A DNA stretch of 64,000 nt from Paraniabella ginsengisoli (GCF_022513635.1 NZ_JAKWBL010000004.1:868001-932000); one strand, 5' to 3'. Counted from the stretch's first letter, positions 9,494 through 20,693 are shown. The notes: generated from the sequence alone by a model not told the origin. Translations and numbers: made by a program.

Positions 9494-10245
9494 TTAACTT
9501 ACTTCATTTATTTGTTTGGAAGTCTTTCCGAACCGACGCTCCCGCCCCTGATAGTCGATTAGGGCTTCATACAAATTATTTTTTCTAAATTCAGGCCACC
9601 TTACATTAGTAAAATAGAGTTCTGCATAAGCCAGCTGGTATAGTAAAAAATTGCTGATGCGATACTCCCCACTGGTACGTATCATAAGTTCAGGATCTGG
9701 AAAATCACTCGTACAAAGATATTTTTGTAATATATCCTGATCAATGGCCTCGATCTGTAGACGATCATTTTTTACTTCATTGGCAATACTTTTCACTGCA
9801 TTCAACAGCTCCCACCACCGCTGTAACTAAGTGCCATAACCAAATTCAATCCACTATTGCCAGCAGTAATTTCCAATGCTTCGTTCAATTCCTGTTGCGC
9901 ATAAGCGGGCAACATGCTCATATCGCCAATTACACGCAATCGTATATTATTTTTATGCAAAGTTTCCACCTCTTTTCTAATGGTAGAAACCAGCAATTCC
10001 ATCAGGCCAACAACTTCATATTCAGGCCTGTCCCAGTTTTCGGTACTAAAAGCGTAGAGCGTTAAATATTTAATGCCGATCTCTGCGCAGCCTTCCACAA
10101 TATCGCGTACGCTTTCAACGCCGTGATAATGACCAAAAAGACGATCCTCTCCCTGCTCCTGTGCCCAGCGCCCATTTCCATCCATAATGATGGCAATGTG
10201 CCGTGGCAGTTTTTCTTTATCAATATGATCTATTAATGTATCCAT
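9494..10245 (-). CDS. uppS: Isoprenyl transferase (undecaprenyl diphosphate synthase), frame broken
   Basis: Cis-prenyltransferase that builds undecaprenyl diphosphate, the lipid carrier for peptidoglycan and other glycans. Signatures: HIAIIMDGNGRWAQ near residue 18, the LTLYAFSTENWDRP motif, and in the 3' part PELMIRTSGEYRISNFLLYQ and the YFTNVRWPEF motif. The two parts are in different frames; one inserted base near 9813 restores SYSGRWELLNA. Start ATG 10245 (MDTLIDH) fits the family better than the upstream in-frame Met at 10266. It precedes bamA in the same direction. Confidence 0.92.
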
Positions 10246-10266
10246 ACCATTTGAAAGCGGCGACAA

Positions 10267-10806
10267 AAGTAACTAATATCACGAAACGCCCCATAAAAAT
10301 ATATACGGACGAAGTGAGCCGTAAGTATTTGCATATGGGAAAACCTATTAGCGTCGTCATCTCGTGCGGAGTGAAACGAAGCCGAGAACTCCTTGTTATT
10401 TAGGAGACTGCCCACTATTTTTTGCTTATGGCAAAACTTCGGTCGGAATAACGCATTATTTTAAAACCCATTTTTGTAAAAAGCCCTGCTATTACTTCAT
10501 TAGTTCAACGGCTTAATTACCGAAAGCCTTTACGGAACTACAGCAAGATTTGTTTCTAACGTAATCCGCGTACTGCCCAAAAAGTGGGCGGCGGGTATTT
10601 ACCATTTATTAGGAAAAGAATGAGGCGATTGAAGAAGTATTTAATGTGAGTCTTTATTTCTTTATGAAATGCTATAGAACCATCGACAACAGTCATTCCG
10701 ACCGTAGCGAAGCGAAGTGGAGGAATCTTCTAAAATGGTAAAGACGCCTCGACTACGCGACGTTTAACATGGAGTATCAAATACAAAGACCCAAAACTCG
10801 CGTTAT
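10267..10806. other. Gene-poor region with degenerate repeats and a possible ORF remnant
   Basis: 540 bp without a convincing gene. It holds a copy of a common Bacteroidota intergenic repeat at about 10688-10725 (core CATTCCGACC...GGAGGAATCT) and a weaker relative at about 10358-10392. A + strand open stretch at about 10505-10612 reads GLITESLYGTTARFVSN... and ends HLLGKE-stop; it has no start and no recognised family, so it may be a gene remnant or chance. Confidence 0.5.
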
Positions 10807-12357
10807 TTAATATTTAGCCGGGGTACCAGCTTTTGGAATTGCCTTTCTGATAAACTCCCGTAAATGATCGGTGCTTGTTTTTAAATCCTGTTTTCTTAAG
10901 TACATCATGTGGCCACTTCTGTAACCTTCCCAACTGATCCTTCCTTTTAATTTCCCGGCAGGATCCATTTGCCATAAATTATATTTTGCATTGAAATAGT
11001 CGCAAGCGCCATCGTAATAACCCGATTGCACCAGCAAATGCAGATAAGGATTGATCGCCATGGCCTGGCGCAGGTTCTCTCCGGTCTGATTGTTTTTATT
11101 ATCCCACGGATGGACATTGCCAAACATCATATACGGAAAGTCGGTTTTATAGTTCAACTCATTTTTCAAATACATGTTGATCGGCGGTGTAAATGAATGT
11201 AGCCAAGAAGTAAGTTCGGCGTTAAAATCAGGACTTTCACCAGCATTCTGTTTGTCGATGCCTTTATACCTTGAATCGAGCCGGCCGATGGTGAACCCTT
11301 CATTGCGCAACAACTCTTTCCAAAAAAGATTGGTGCTGATCGAAAGATTATTTTGTAAGATGACTTTTTCTGAAATACCAGAATAGCGCGCCATTTTAGA
11401 GGCCAGGGTTTGCTTGGCCGCATCGTCTAAAAGGCTTCCTTTATTAAGCGCAGGAAGCAGCTCATTCATGGTGAAGTTTTCTACTTCCGGCAACATGGCT
11501 GTCAAATCTTTTTGTTGCAGATCAGCCGGTTGTTTTTTATGATACCAGGCTGCGGCTGCATAATAAGGTAATAACAATGCAGCGTCCGTTGCGGTTCCTC
11601 TTTCTATTCCCAGATCGGTTGGCGATACCAATACAACACCGTTTAAATACATCCAATGCGATTGTTGCAGTTCTAATGCAAGTCCCGAAACCCGCGTGGT
11701 TCCATAACTTTCGCCGATCAAAAATTTGGGAGAAGCCCATCTGTCGTATCGGTTTACAAAAGAGTTAACCCAATCACCTAAATATTTGATATCAGCATTT
11801 ACTCCAAAAAATTTGTCCTTACTAACATCCTTGCCAACGATTCGGGAATAGCCCGTATTAACCGGATCTACATATACAATATCTGTAGCATCTAAAATGG
11901 AATATGGGTTTTCGGAATAACCATAAGGCTGTACCGGATAACCTTCTTCATCAATATTTAAAAATGCCGGACCCGTATAACCAATATGCATCCACACCGA
12001 AGCGGAACCCGGTCCGCCATTAAAAGAAATAGTGAGCGGCCTGGTACTTTTATCTTTTATATCCGTTCTCTCATAATATACAAAAAACACACCCGCAATA
12101 GCTTTGCCATCTGCATCCCAAACAGGCATCGTTCCTGTTGTTGCTTTATAGGGAATGGATTTACCGTTGATAGTAACGGTATGATTGGTGACTACTACTG
12201 CATCAGGATTAAACTTTAAATCGGGTGAAACAGATGATGTGTTTGGCTGCACATTATCTACTGTCTTTACAACAGATTTTGATTTGCCATCCTGTGATTG
12301 CGCCGCAGCACACATTGTTACTGCACAAAGCAGAAGCGTAGTAATATTTTTTAGCAT
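10807..12357 (-). CDS. S10-family serine carboxypeptidase-like peptidase
   Basis: 516-residue exported peptidase of family S10. Signal peptide MLKNITTLLLCAVTMCAAAQ. The N-terminal region has the ISFNGGPGSASVWMHIGYTG oxyanion motif and IVYVDPVNTGYS. The nucleophile serine lies in LIGESYGTTR (about residues 216-225), the catalytic aspartate probably in SGYYDGACDYF, and the histidine in SGHMMYLRK near the end. All three triad regions are present and in order, so the enzyme is probably active. Natural substrate unknown. Stands alone between two intergenic repeat regions. Confidence 0.9.
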   Translation of the reverse strand: MLKNITTLLLCAVTMCAAAQSQDGKSKSVVKTVDNVQPNTSSVSPDLKFNPDAVVVTNHTVTINGKSIPYKATTGTMPVWDADGKAIAGVFFVYYERTDIKDKSTRPLTISFNGGPGSASVWMHIGYTGPAFLNIDEEGYPVQPYGYSENPYSILDATDIVYVDPVNTGYSRIVGKDVSKDKFFGVNADIKYLGDWVNSFVNRYDRWASPKFLIGESYGTTRVSGLALELQQSHWMYLNGVVLVSPTDLGIERGTATDAALLLPYYAAAAWYHKKQPADLQQKDLTAMLPEVENFTMNELLPALNKGSLLDDAAKQTLASKMARYSGISEKVILQNNLSISTNLFWKELLRNEGFTIGRLDSRYKGIDKQNAGESPDFNAELTSWLHSFTPPINMYLKNELNYKTDFPYMMFGNVHPWDNKNNQTGENLRQAMAINPYLHLLVQSGYYDGACDYFNAKYNLWQMDPAGKLKGRISWEGYRSGHMMYLRKQDLKTSTDHLREFIRKAIPKAGTPAKY

Positions 12358-12427
12358 GAGGGTTCAATTAAAATTGTTGTACCAAAACGCAATTTCAATA
12401 ATATTTATTTTGTTACCAGCTACAGAA

Positions 12428-12472
12428 TAGATGGCATCGATCTTGCCACGCTCGTTTTATCGTTCCGATTAT
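12428..12472 (+). repeat. Dispersed intergenic repeat, partial copy
   Basis: Contains ATGGCATCGATCTTGCCACG and TTTATCGTTCCGATTAT, modules also seen at about 49.6 kb and 50.9 kb. Part of the dispersed family described at 31480, 40116 and 46535. Confidence 0.5.
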
Positions 12473-12626
12473 ATGTCATCCTATTTATTTTCCGCAACCG
12501 GAAGCTACGCATCTGGCTATTGTAGTTCAGCTCCTTCGGAGCTGTCTGAAACATTGAACCCGAAACTTATTAACCAGTCAAACTTCTTTCACATTATCAC
12601 ATTGGCTAATTAGCTAATTATTTCTC

Positions 12627-13814
12627 CTATTTCAACACACCCAATTCTTTACCAATTTTAGTAAACGCAGCTATCGCCTTATCCAAATGTTCCTGCTCAT
12701 GCGCAGCACTAAGTTGCACACGAATTCGAGCCTGTCCTTTTGGAACAACCGGGAAGAAAAAGCCGATAACATACACGCCTTCTTCCAGTAGTTTAGCGGC
12801 GAAGTCTGCCGCCAACACTGCATCGCATAGCATAATGGGAACAATAGGATGATCGCCGGGCTTGATGTCAAAACCTGCCGCTGTCATTTTTTCCCGGAAG
12901 TATTTGGTATTGTATTCCAGCTTATCGCGCAAATGGGTAGAAGCCGAAAGCATATCCAATACTGCAATGGAAGCACCTACAATGGAAGGAGCTACCGTGT
13001 TGCTAAATAAGTAGGGGCGCGACTTCTGGCGCAGCATATCAATAATTTCTTTTCTGCCGGAAGTAAATCCACCTGATGCACCGCCTAAAGCTTTGCCCAG
13101 TGTTCCGGTAATAATATCAATCTTGCCCATTACGCCGCGATATTCGTGTGTACCGCGTCCCGTCTTTCCTAAAAAGCCAGATGAATGACATTCGTCAATC
13201 ATTATAACGGCATCATATTTTTCTGCCAGTTCAACAATTTTATCTAATTGCGCAATCGTGCCGTCCATGCTGAAAGAACCATCGGTTACGATGATCCGGC
13301 TGCGACAACCGGCAGCTTCCTGCAATTTAACTTCCAGATCCTGCATGTTATTATGTTCGTAGCGAAAACGCTGCGCCTTACAAAGCCTTACGCCATCAAT
13401 AATGCTGGCATGGTTTAATGCATCAGATATAATAGCATCCTGATCGTTAAACAACGGTTCAAAAACTCCACCGTTTGCATCGAAAGCTGCTGCATACAAT
13501 ATGGTATCTTCTGTTCCTAAAAATTCAGATATTTTTCTTTCAAGTTCTTTATGAATATCCTGTGTGCCGCAAATAAAACGTACACTACTCATACCGTATC
13601 CGTGTGTTTCAATGGCAGCATGAGCTGCTTTGATCACATCAGGATGAGAAGAAAGGCCGAGATAATTGTTGGCACAAAAGTTCAATACTATTTTGCCGTT
13701 CACTTCAATTTCTGCCCCTTGCGGACTGTTGATCACCCGTTCGTTTTTATATAAACCGGAGGTCTTGATTTCTTCAACTTCACCTGCTATTCGTTGGGTA
13801 AATGTTTCGTTCAT
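12627..13814 (-). CDS. kbl: Glycine C-acetyltransferase (2-amino-3-ketobutyrate CoA ligase)
   Basis: PLP enzyme of threonine breakdown: cleaves 2-amino-3-ketobutyrate with CoA to glycine and acetyl-CoA. Of the alpha-oxoamine synthase family. Visible motifs: [16 protein letters not shown] near residue 44, the [11 protein letters not shown] motif, [19 protein letters not shown], and the PLP lysine in [15 protein letters not shown]. The [16 protein letters not shown] start at 13814 matches the usual Kbl N-terminus; the in-frame extension to 13859 is not family-like. About 395 aa. No threonine dehydrogenase gene is next to it. Confidence 0.93.
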   Translation of the reverse strand: MNETFTQRIAGEVEEIKTSGLYKNERVINSPQGAEIEVNGKIVLNFCANNYLGLSSHPDVIKAAHAAIETHGYGMSSVRFICGTQDIHKELERKISEFLGTEDTILYAAAFDANGGVFEPLFNDQDAIISDALNHASIIDGVRLCKAQRFRYEHNNMQDLEVKLQEAAGCRSRIIVTDGSFSMDGTIAQLDKIVELAEKYDAVIMIDECHSSGFLGKTGRGTHEYRGVMGKIDIITGTLGKALGGASGGFTSGRKEIIDMLRQKSRPYLFSNTVAPSIVGASIAVLDMLSASTHLRDKLEYNTKYFREKMTAAGFDIKPGDHPIVPIMLCDAVLAADFAAKLLEEGVYVIGFFFPVVPKGQARIRVQLSAAHEQEHLDKAIAAFTKIGKELGVLK

Positions 13815-13938
13815 AATGTTTTTATTATTGGAATGAATACAAAGCTGACACTTATGCAAATAAAACGCTTTTTTGATAACGACATTATAACAAACGATTG
13901 CGCAGAGGGGATTTCTCTTATAAATTCAAATCGTTTGT

Positions 13939-14002
13939 CCCCGCAGATTTTCGCTGATTTTTTCTGCATGGATTTGCGGTTAAAATCTGTGCCTATCTGT
14001 GG
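13939..14002. repeat. Low-complexity intergenic repeat (CGCAGATTTTCGCTGATTTT type)
   Basis: A string of related short units (GCAGATTTTCGCTGATTT, TTGCGGTTAAAATCTGTG, CCTATCTGTGG). I recognise this as a widespread intergenic repeat type in Bacteroidota; function unknown. Confidence 0.5.
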
Positions 14003-14006
14003 TGTA

Positions 14007-15117
<1,111 letters not shown>

Positions 15118-15128
15118 AACTCTTCTTC

Positions 15129-15224
15129 TATTCACCAAAAATACGAATATTTGGTGAATATATTCACCAAAAAGCACAATATTTGGTGAATACGATCCCT
15201 GAAAATACTAATATTTGGTGAATA
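15129..15224. repeat. Three tandem 32-bp palindromic units upstream of the DUF4143 ATPase
   Basis: Units at 15129-15160, 15161-15192 and 15193-15224. Each full unit is TATTCACCAAA, a 10-bp centre, then TTTGGTGAATA (perfect 11-bp inverted arms). The third unit keeps only the right arm. The 32-bp period is exact, about three helical turns. The array ends 11 bp before the ATPase start, so it looks like a multi-site operator or protein-binding array. Confidence 0.9.
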
Positions 15225-15237
15225 GAGAATTTGGGAT

Positions 15238-16399
15238 TTACTTTTTTTCGTTGTGGGAACGACTGCTTTAGACACAAGTTTGTCTCCAAACCGGGTTTTG
15301 ATATCATCAACCGCTTTGTATAGATTCAGTTTATTGTGCTGGTCGTTGAAAAGATTCATTTGCATACCACTATCTACCAATTGGCTGAAACGCACGCCAA
15401 TAAGCCGAACCGGCCGTCCATGTTGATAAACCCTGTCAAATATTTCTTTGGCTTTCTCAATCAATTCATCATCTAATGATGTATAAGGAATGGTTTCCTG
15501 CTTATTGGTGGTTTCAAAATCGGCATATCTGAGTTTTACAGTAAGACATCCTGTAAGCTTCTCATCTTGTCTAAGGTCGAAAGCATTCTTTTCAGTAAGC
15601 CTCACCAATTGGCTGTGTAAAAAGTCAACACTAGTTTGGTTTTCATGAAAAGTAGTTTCATGGCTCATACTTTTCTGGATCCATTCCGTTTCAAGCTCAG
15701 CGCTGCCAATGCCATGTGCCTTGCGCCAGAGATCACGGCCCCATTTACCTAATTTTTTTCTAAAATTTCAACAGGAGTGTGGGCAATGTCTTTGATGGTA
15801 TGCAAACCAATTGCCCTTAGACGAGGTTCAGTTTGTTTACCTATGCCATTTATTTTTTCAATGCCTAAGGGCCATAAAAAATCTTTCTCTTTACCATGCG
15901 GTATTTCCAGGAAGCCGTTTGGTTTGGCTTCGTTAGTAGCCATTTTGCTGATAAATTTGGCAGATGAGAGCCCGCAACTTATAGGTAATCCGGTTTCTTT
16001 AATGATATATTCTCTTAGGCCTTGTGTGTATTTACTTACATTAAAAAACTTATCCATGCCGGTAAGGTCGCAATAGAATTCATCTATGGAGGCTTTTTGA
16101 AATAAAGGGACTTTAGCCGCAATTATATCCGTTACCATTTTTGAATAGAAACCATACTGCTGATAAGTTCCTTTTAAGACAATCGCCTGCGGACAAAGCT
16201 TCATTGCTGTAGCCATTGGCATTGCAGAATGAACGCCAAACTTCCGGGCTTCGTAACTGCAGGTGGATACCACGCCGCGGCTGGCGGTTCCGCCAACAAT
16301 TACAGGTTTGCCTTTTAGTTCGGGTTTTAATAATAGTTCTACCGAAACAAAAAAAGAATCTAAATCAAAATGGGCGATGTATGATTTTTGCTCATTCAC
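15238..16399 (-). CDS. dinB: DNA polymerase IV (Y-family), frame broken
   Basis: Error-prone translesion polymerase. The 5' part starts MNEQKSYIAHFDLDSFFVSV, with the first catalytic aspartates, and contains YEARKFGVHSAMPM and KASIDEFYCDLTG with the second catalytic pair. The 3' part, in another frame, has the little-finger domain (RPVRLIGVRFSQLVD) and ends after a KAVVPTTKK stretch. Restoring one base in the A7 run near 15757 joins the parts (ILEKKLGKWGRDLWRKAHG). A second missing base in the A7 run at 15242-15248 would give KKK-stop at 15238, avoiding an odd read-through into the palindrome array. Reconstructed length is about 388 aa. Confidence 0.9.
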
Positions 16400-16477
16400 T
16401 TGTCAAAATTAATTTTTTAATTTGGTGTTGCTATTGAAATCATAACTCCGTTATAGTTTTTATAAACTGCTACAAAG

Positions 16478-16813
16478 ATGAAATTAACTACATTTATATT
16501 CTGCATTTCAGTTCTATCTATTTCCTGTAATAAGGAATCTTCTAATTTAGATAATTGTGATGCCTATGCTATTCAAAAAATGGAATCGGAAGGTTATGTA
16601 AAAATAAAAGGTAGGGAAGATTCGCCGAATAATTATTCTGATCTCTCTAAGGGGTATTATAAACAGCAGGTAGTATATGTTCAAAATGGTTATTGCGGTT
16701 TAGCCTGCGAAGTGGTACCCAGGTTTTTTAATTGCGATGGAGCGCAAGTAGATGTTGATGCATCAGCAATTAAAACCATTCAACCACTTGGGTATTTTGT
16801 GTACCAACCTTAG
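16478..16813 (+). CDS. Small putative lipoprotein, unknown function
   Basis: 111 residues. The N-terminus MKLTTFIFCISVLSISCNKE ends in a lipobox-like SISC, so it is probably a lipoprotein. The mature part has four further cysteines (DNCD, GYCGLACEV, FNCDG), which could pair in disulfides. No family recognised. Convergent with the DinB-like gene at 16831. Confidence 0.65.
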   Translation: MKLTTFIFCISVLSISCNKESSNLDNCDAYAIQKMESEGYVKIKGREDSPNNYSDLSKGYYKQQVVYVQNGYCGLACEVVPRFFNCDGAQVDVDASAIKTIQPLGYFVYQP

Positions 16814-16830
16814 CAATAAAAACCTGAGTT

Positions 16831-17307
16831 TTATTTCCTTATTTCAAGGTATTTTTTAATCATTACTATTTGCCCTAAATGGTAGTGTACATGCTCTACC
16901 TGTCCCTGAAAGTTTTTATAAGCGCTTGTGTGGCCAGTTAATATGGGGCTAAATAAGTTACCCTCGTCATAACCCTCAATAACGGTTTCCAATTCTCCTG
17001 CGGAATGAAGATTGTCTTTCTTCAAAAGAAGCCATTCGTTTTCATTAGTTATGGGTGGAACGTTCATTCCATTTTCTTTATTGATCGTTGAAACAATACC
17101 TCGTCCGCGTTGTGCTACAACCCTGTTCCAATAGCTAATATGATGTAACAACATAGCTATGCTATTTGGTGAAAAAGAAGTTTTAGCTATTGCTTGTTGC
17201 CAACTAATATCTTTTATAGTATCTGTGATATTTACATCGGTCCAATTGCCGCCGCGATGTACGTCTAAAAGGTGTTGTGCTATGTGATGTTTAAAGCGCA
17301 TACTCAA
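16831..17307 (-). CDS. DinB/DfsB-family four-helix protein (putative metal-dependent)
   Basis: 158 residues with the character of the DinB-like superfamily (not the polymerase): LLHHISYWNRVVAQR near residue 53 and HVHYHLGQIVMIKKYL at the C-terminus supply the histidines that usually bind a metal. Members include thiol-dependent transferases and damage-inducible proteins of unknown activity, so no substrate can be named. The gene is 34 bp downstream of rimM in the same direction. Confidence 0.7.
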   Translation of the reverse strand: MSMRFKHHIAQHLLDVHRGGNWTDVNITDTIKDISWQQAIAKTSFSPNSIAMLLHHISYWNRVVAQRGRGIVSTINKENGMNVPPITNENEWLLLKKDNLHSAGELETVIEGYDEGNLFSPILTGHTSAYKNFQGQVEHVHYHLGQIVMIKKYLEIRK

Positions 17308-17341
17308 ATGTACAATGTAACTTCAAGCAGTATTTATAATT

Positions 17342-17874
17342 TTAAGCTAAATAAATATCCAGCAATCCGTCAGGCAGTGTTACATGCAGCGTTTTAGTTT
17401 TAGTATCAGCTTTTACTAGTGTTTCTTCATGCAGGGGGATCAACACTTCTTTTTCCTGAATATGTAAGCGACACAAAATCTGGTGCGGTTGTTCTATAAT
17501 TTCTTCGATGGTTCCAAGTTCTTTTCCATTATCATTAATTGTGTAACCAATAAAACTAATAACGGCATTTTTAGCAACATGTTTCTCAAAATCTGCGGCT
17601 TTTAACCACACTTCTTTTTGAATTAAAGGCTTTGCCACTTCTATGCTATCAACACCTTCTAGCTTAATAAAAGTTTCAGTATCTGTTTTTATTTTTGCGG
17701 TTTCTAGAAACCATGGCAAATAGCTACCTGTTTTGTCTTTTATAAAAAAGCTTTCAGATCTTTAAGCGCCGTTTTTTTGCCCAGGGCATGTTTTAGCACC
17801 ACGTCTCCTTTAAGGCCGTGCGTACCTGCAATTTTGCCAATGCTTATGTATTCTGAAATAGTTGATTGTGACAT
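17342..17874 (-). CDS. rimM: Ribosome maturation factor RimM, frame broken
   Basis: Assists 16S rRNA processing and assembly of the 30S head by binding S19. From ATG 17874 it reads MSQSTISEYISIGKIAGTHG then LKGDVVLKHALGKK, the typical RimM N-terminal barrel. The C-terminal PRC barrel lies in the other frame (DSIEVAKPLIQKEVWL, FIGYTINDNGKELGTIEE, IPLHEETLVKAD). A missing base in the T6 run at 17744-17749 explains the break. Directly downstream of rpsP, the usual gene order; trmD does not follow here. Confidence 0.92.
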
Positions 17875-17896
17875 AATGGATACAAAATAAAGGAAA

Positions 17897-17940
17897 ATAA
17901 AAAAGCGACCCGGATTCTCATCAGGATCGCTTTAATTTTT
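17897..17940 (-). terminator. Hairpin terminator between rpsP and rimM
   Basis: On the minus strand AAAGCGATCC pairs with GGGTCGCTTT around a short loop and is followed by a T-rich tract. It would terminate or attenuate transcripts after rpsP. Confidence 0.7.
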
Positions 17941-17955
17941 TGTTCCGTAAGCTAA

Positions 17956-18434
17956 TTATGCTTCACTACCTTCAGCGTTATTAGCTTCAGGTGCAGAAGT
18001 TTCAGCCTTTGGTTCAGCTACTTTGCGGGGAGCAGCACTTCCAACTCTGCGTCTAGCTTTTCTTTCGTCCATAGCTTTCTGCTGGCGTCTTTTAATGTGC
18101 TCTTCATGCTCTGCGCTCCATGTTGTGAATTTCTGCATTGCTGCAGTTTCATCAAACAGACCCAATTTCACACCACGTAGTAAATGCTTCAGGTATAATA
18201 CACCTTTAAAGCTAAGTATGCGGCGAACAGTATCAGTAGGTGTAGCACCTTTGTTCAACCACTCCAACGCTTTTTGACGATCCAACTCAATAGTAGCAGG
18301 AATTGTCAATGGGTTGTAAGTACCTAATTTTTGAATGAATTTTCCGTCACGAGGACTTCTTGCATCAGCAATAACAATGAAGTAAAAAGGTCTTTTTTAG
18401 AGCCGTGTCTTTGCAATCTAATTTTAGCTGCCAT
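17956..18434 (-). CDS. rpsP: 30S ribosomal protein S16, frame broken
   Basis: Start ATG 18434 gives [14 protein letters not shown], the family N-terminus. After restoring one base in the A6 run (T6 at 18393-18398) the protein continues [20 protein letters not shown] then [20 protein letters not shown]. The C-terminal part is an extension rich in K, R, then A, E and P (about residues 95-159), as often in Bacteroidota S16. S16 is essential for ribosome assembly, so the break cannot be real in a living cell. Clear sign of a base-call error. Confidence 0.95.
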
Positions 18435-18617
18435 TTTAAATAGAAATTTAAGGCGTTAAAAAATAATTATTAAATCCAGACCAACAAGGTTTTTGTCCAG
18501 TTGATTTGGGGGTCAAAGGTATGTAAACTTTTATGTAACTGCAAACATAAAATGCTCAAAAAAATAATAATTGCAGTTTTTACAATTCATTATGATTTAT
18601 GTTTTTTAATGAAATAC

Positions 18618-19961
18618 TCAGAAGGGTTTTTTCATCCCACCCAATCCACCTGGCATCATTTTTCCAAAGGCGCCCATCTTATTCATATTTTTCATCATAT
18701 CGCGCATTTGCTCAAATTGTTTCATAAAAGCATTCACTTCAGCAATGTCTTTACCGCAACCTTGTGCAATGCGTTTACGACGGCTACCATTGATAAGGTC
18801 TGGATTAGAACGCTCTTCAAGCGTCATTGAGTCGATGATGGCTTCGATGCCTTTAAAGCTGTCGTCACTAATGTCAAGATCTTTAATCTGTTTACCCACA
18901 CCGGGGATCATACCCAACAGGTCTTTCATATTACCCATTTTTTTGATCATTTCAAGCTGGGCTTTAAAGTCGGCAAAATCAAATTTATTTTTACGGATCT
19001 TGCTTTCAATCTTCTTTGCTTGTTCTTCGTCAAACTGTTGCTGGGCGCGTTCTACAAGCGATGTGATATCGCCCATGCCCAAAATACGTTGCGCCATTCT
19101 TTCCGGATAAAAAACATCTAGCGCATCCATTTTTTCGCCGTTGCTAACGAATTTAATGGGTTTGTTAACGGTATATTTAATTGAAATAGCTGCACCACCA
19201 CGTGTATCGCCATCGAGTTTGGTAAGCACTACGCCGCTAAAGTCGAGCCTTTCGTTAAATGTTTTCGCTGTATTTACTGCATCCTGGCCGGTCATGCTAT
19301 CTACCACAAAAAGAATTTCCTGTGGGTTTACTGCATTTTTAATGTTGGCTACCTCGTTCATCATTTCCTCATCTACCGCAAGGCGTCCGGCTGTATCTAT
19401 AATGACAACGTTTTTGTTTTTGCTTTTTGCGCTGGCAACTGCTGCTTTTGCAATGCTAACCGCGTCTTTATTTTCCGGCTCCAAATGCACTTCAACACCA
19501 ATCTGCTCGCCAAGTACGCGGAGCTGTTCCATCGCCGCAGGCCGGTAAATATCTGCAGCTACTAACAAGGGGTTAAGGCTTTTTTGGGATTTAAGATAAT
19601 TGGCCAATTTCCCGCTGAAAGTGGTTTTACCACTACCCTGCAAACCTGCTATCAAAATAATTGCGGGGTTGCCTTTAGCATTAAAAGGCGCTTCTTCTCC
19701 GCCCATTAATTCTGCCAGTTCGTCCTTTACGATTTTTACCATTAACTGGCCGGGACTAACCGCGTTAATTACCTTTTCGCCAACGGCTTTATCTTTTATT
19801 TTATCGGTAAATTCTTTGGCTATTTTATAGTTTACGTCGGCATCTACCAAAGCGCGGCGTATTTCTTTTACAGTGGTTGCAATATTAAGTTCTGTAATTC
19901 TTCCCTGGCCTTTTAGGTTTTTAAAGGCGCTGTCTAATTTATCCTGTAAGTTGTTAAACAT
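18618..19961 (-). CDS. ffh: Signal recognition particle protein Ffh (SRP54)
   Basis: GTPase of the signal recognition particle that delivers ribosomes making membrane proteins to FtsY. 447 aa, intact. N domain first, then G domain with GLQGSGKTTFSGKLA (about residues 106-120), DTAGRLAVDEEMM, and TKLDGDTRGGAA. The M domain at the C-terminus has GMIPGVGKQIK and a methionine-rich tail. SRP RNA was not located in the window. Confidence 0.97.
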   Translation of the reverse strand: MFNNLQDKLDSAFKNLKGQGRITELNIATTVKEIRRALVDADVNYKIAKEFTDKIKDKAVGEKVINAVSPGQLMVKIVKDELAELMGGEEAPFNAKGNPAIILIAGLQGSGKTTFSGKLANYLKSQKSLNPLLVAADIYRPAAMEQLRVLGEQIGVEVHLEPENKDAVSIAKAAVASAKSKNKNVVIIDTAGRLAVDEEMMNEVANIKNAVNPQEILFVVDSMTGQDAVNTAKTFNERLDFSGVVLTKLDGDTRGGAAISIKYTVNKPIKFVSNGEKMDALDVFYPERMAQRILGMGDITSLVERAQQQFDEEQAKKIESKIRKNKFDFADFKAQLEMIKKMGNMKDLLGMIPGVGKQIKDLDISDDSFKGIEAIIDSMTLEERSNPDLINGSRRKRIAQGCGKDIAEVNAFMKQFEQMRDMMKNMNKMGAFGKMMPGGLGGMKKPF

Positions 19962-20004
19962 GTGTCTATTTTATTAAAAACGGAGTGCGAAGATAGATAA
20001 TAGT

Positions 20005-20059
20005 CGGGAAGGCGGGAAGTGAGAAAGTCAGGAAGGTGGGAAGTGAGAAAGTTGGAAAG
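20005..20059. repeat. Direct repeat, two units of about 24 bp
   Basis: The unit GGAAGGYGGGAAGTGAGAAA plus GT(C/T) occurs twice in tandem. Purine-rich intergenic repeat of unknown role, next to a dispersed repeat copy. Confidence 0.6.
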
Positions 20060-20078
20060 ATAATCGTCGTTTATGCAG

Positions 20079-20132
20079 GATGCCATTTATTCCACAGATG
20101 AAGTAATTGCGACGCAATACCGATGCCATATA
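20079..20132 (-). repeat. Dispersed intergenic repeat copy (reverse orientation)
   Basis: On the minus strand it reads TGGCATCGGTATTGCGTCGC, then ATTACTTCATCTGTGGAATA, closely matching the copies at 40116 and 46535. Same family as 31480. Confidence 0.75.
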
Positions 20133-20249
20133 TTGACAGATTGGAGCATCATATTATCCCTGTTTCATGAGGGTTTTAAAAAATAAATTTTGTTTGTTTG
20201 ATAAATTTTATATAATTGCGACTTATTGAGCATTAATAATTACGTGAAG

Positions 20250-20626
20250 ATGAGTAAACAGAAGTTCACATTGGAGTATCCCGTTCGCTGCTCCCCAACT
20301 ATATTGTACGAGTTTTTAGCAACTTCAAACGGGTTGGGGAATGGTTTGCCGAGCACGTGGAAGATCGTGACGGTAAATTTTATTTTGGCTGGAACGGAAC
20401 CTACGAAGAGGCTGATGTTCAGGAGCAGGAAACAGAAAGTTTTATCCGATTTCATTGGACGGGAGCGCCTAAAGACGAGTTTTTTGAATTCAGGATAGAT
20501 AAATCAGAAATTACTAATCAAACTATTTTGATCATTACTGATTTTGCTGAAAAAAGAGAAATTAAAGACCAGACCCAGCTTTGGGATTATCAGGTAAAGG
20601 ATTTATTTCACCGTTTGGGAAATTAG
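20250..20626 (+). CDS. START-like domain protein (SRPBCC fold), frame broken
   Basis: About 126 residues after correction. It starts MSKQKFTLEYPVRCSPTILY, then after one missing G in the G4 run near 20337 continues EWFAEHVEDRDGKFYFGWNG, ESFIRFHWTGAPKDEFFEF, and ends KDLFHRLGN. This is the short START-like protein common in Bacteroidota; its ligand is unknown. ATG 20250 is chosen over 20226 because family members begin MSKQKF. Single gene, monocistronic. Confidence 0.8.
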
Positions 20627-20693
20627 CTGTTAGTTGATAGCTGACAGATGACTGAAAGAGGGATAATCCTCAACACTCATTACTCATTATTGA

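Noticed and set aside
15129-15224. CRISPR array
   Set aside because: Units abut without spacers, each is a palindrome with a short variable centre, only three units exist, and no cas gene is near. An operator-like array fits better.
15749-17307. The 16831-17307 gene as a second DinB polymerase fragment
   Set aside because: It belongs to the unrelated DinB-like four-helix superfamily; it lacks polymerase motifs and has metal-type histidines.
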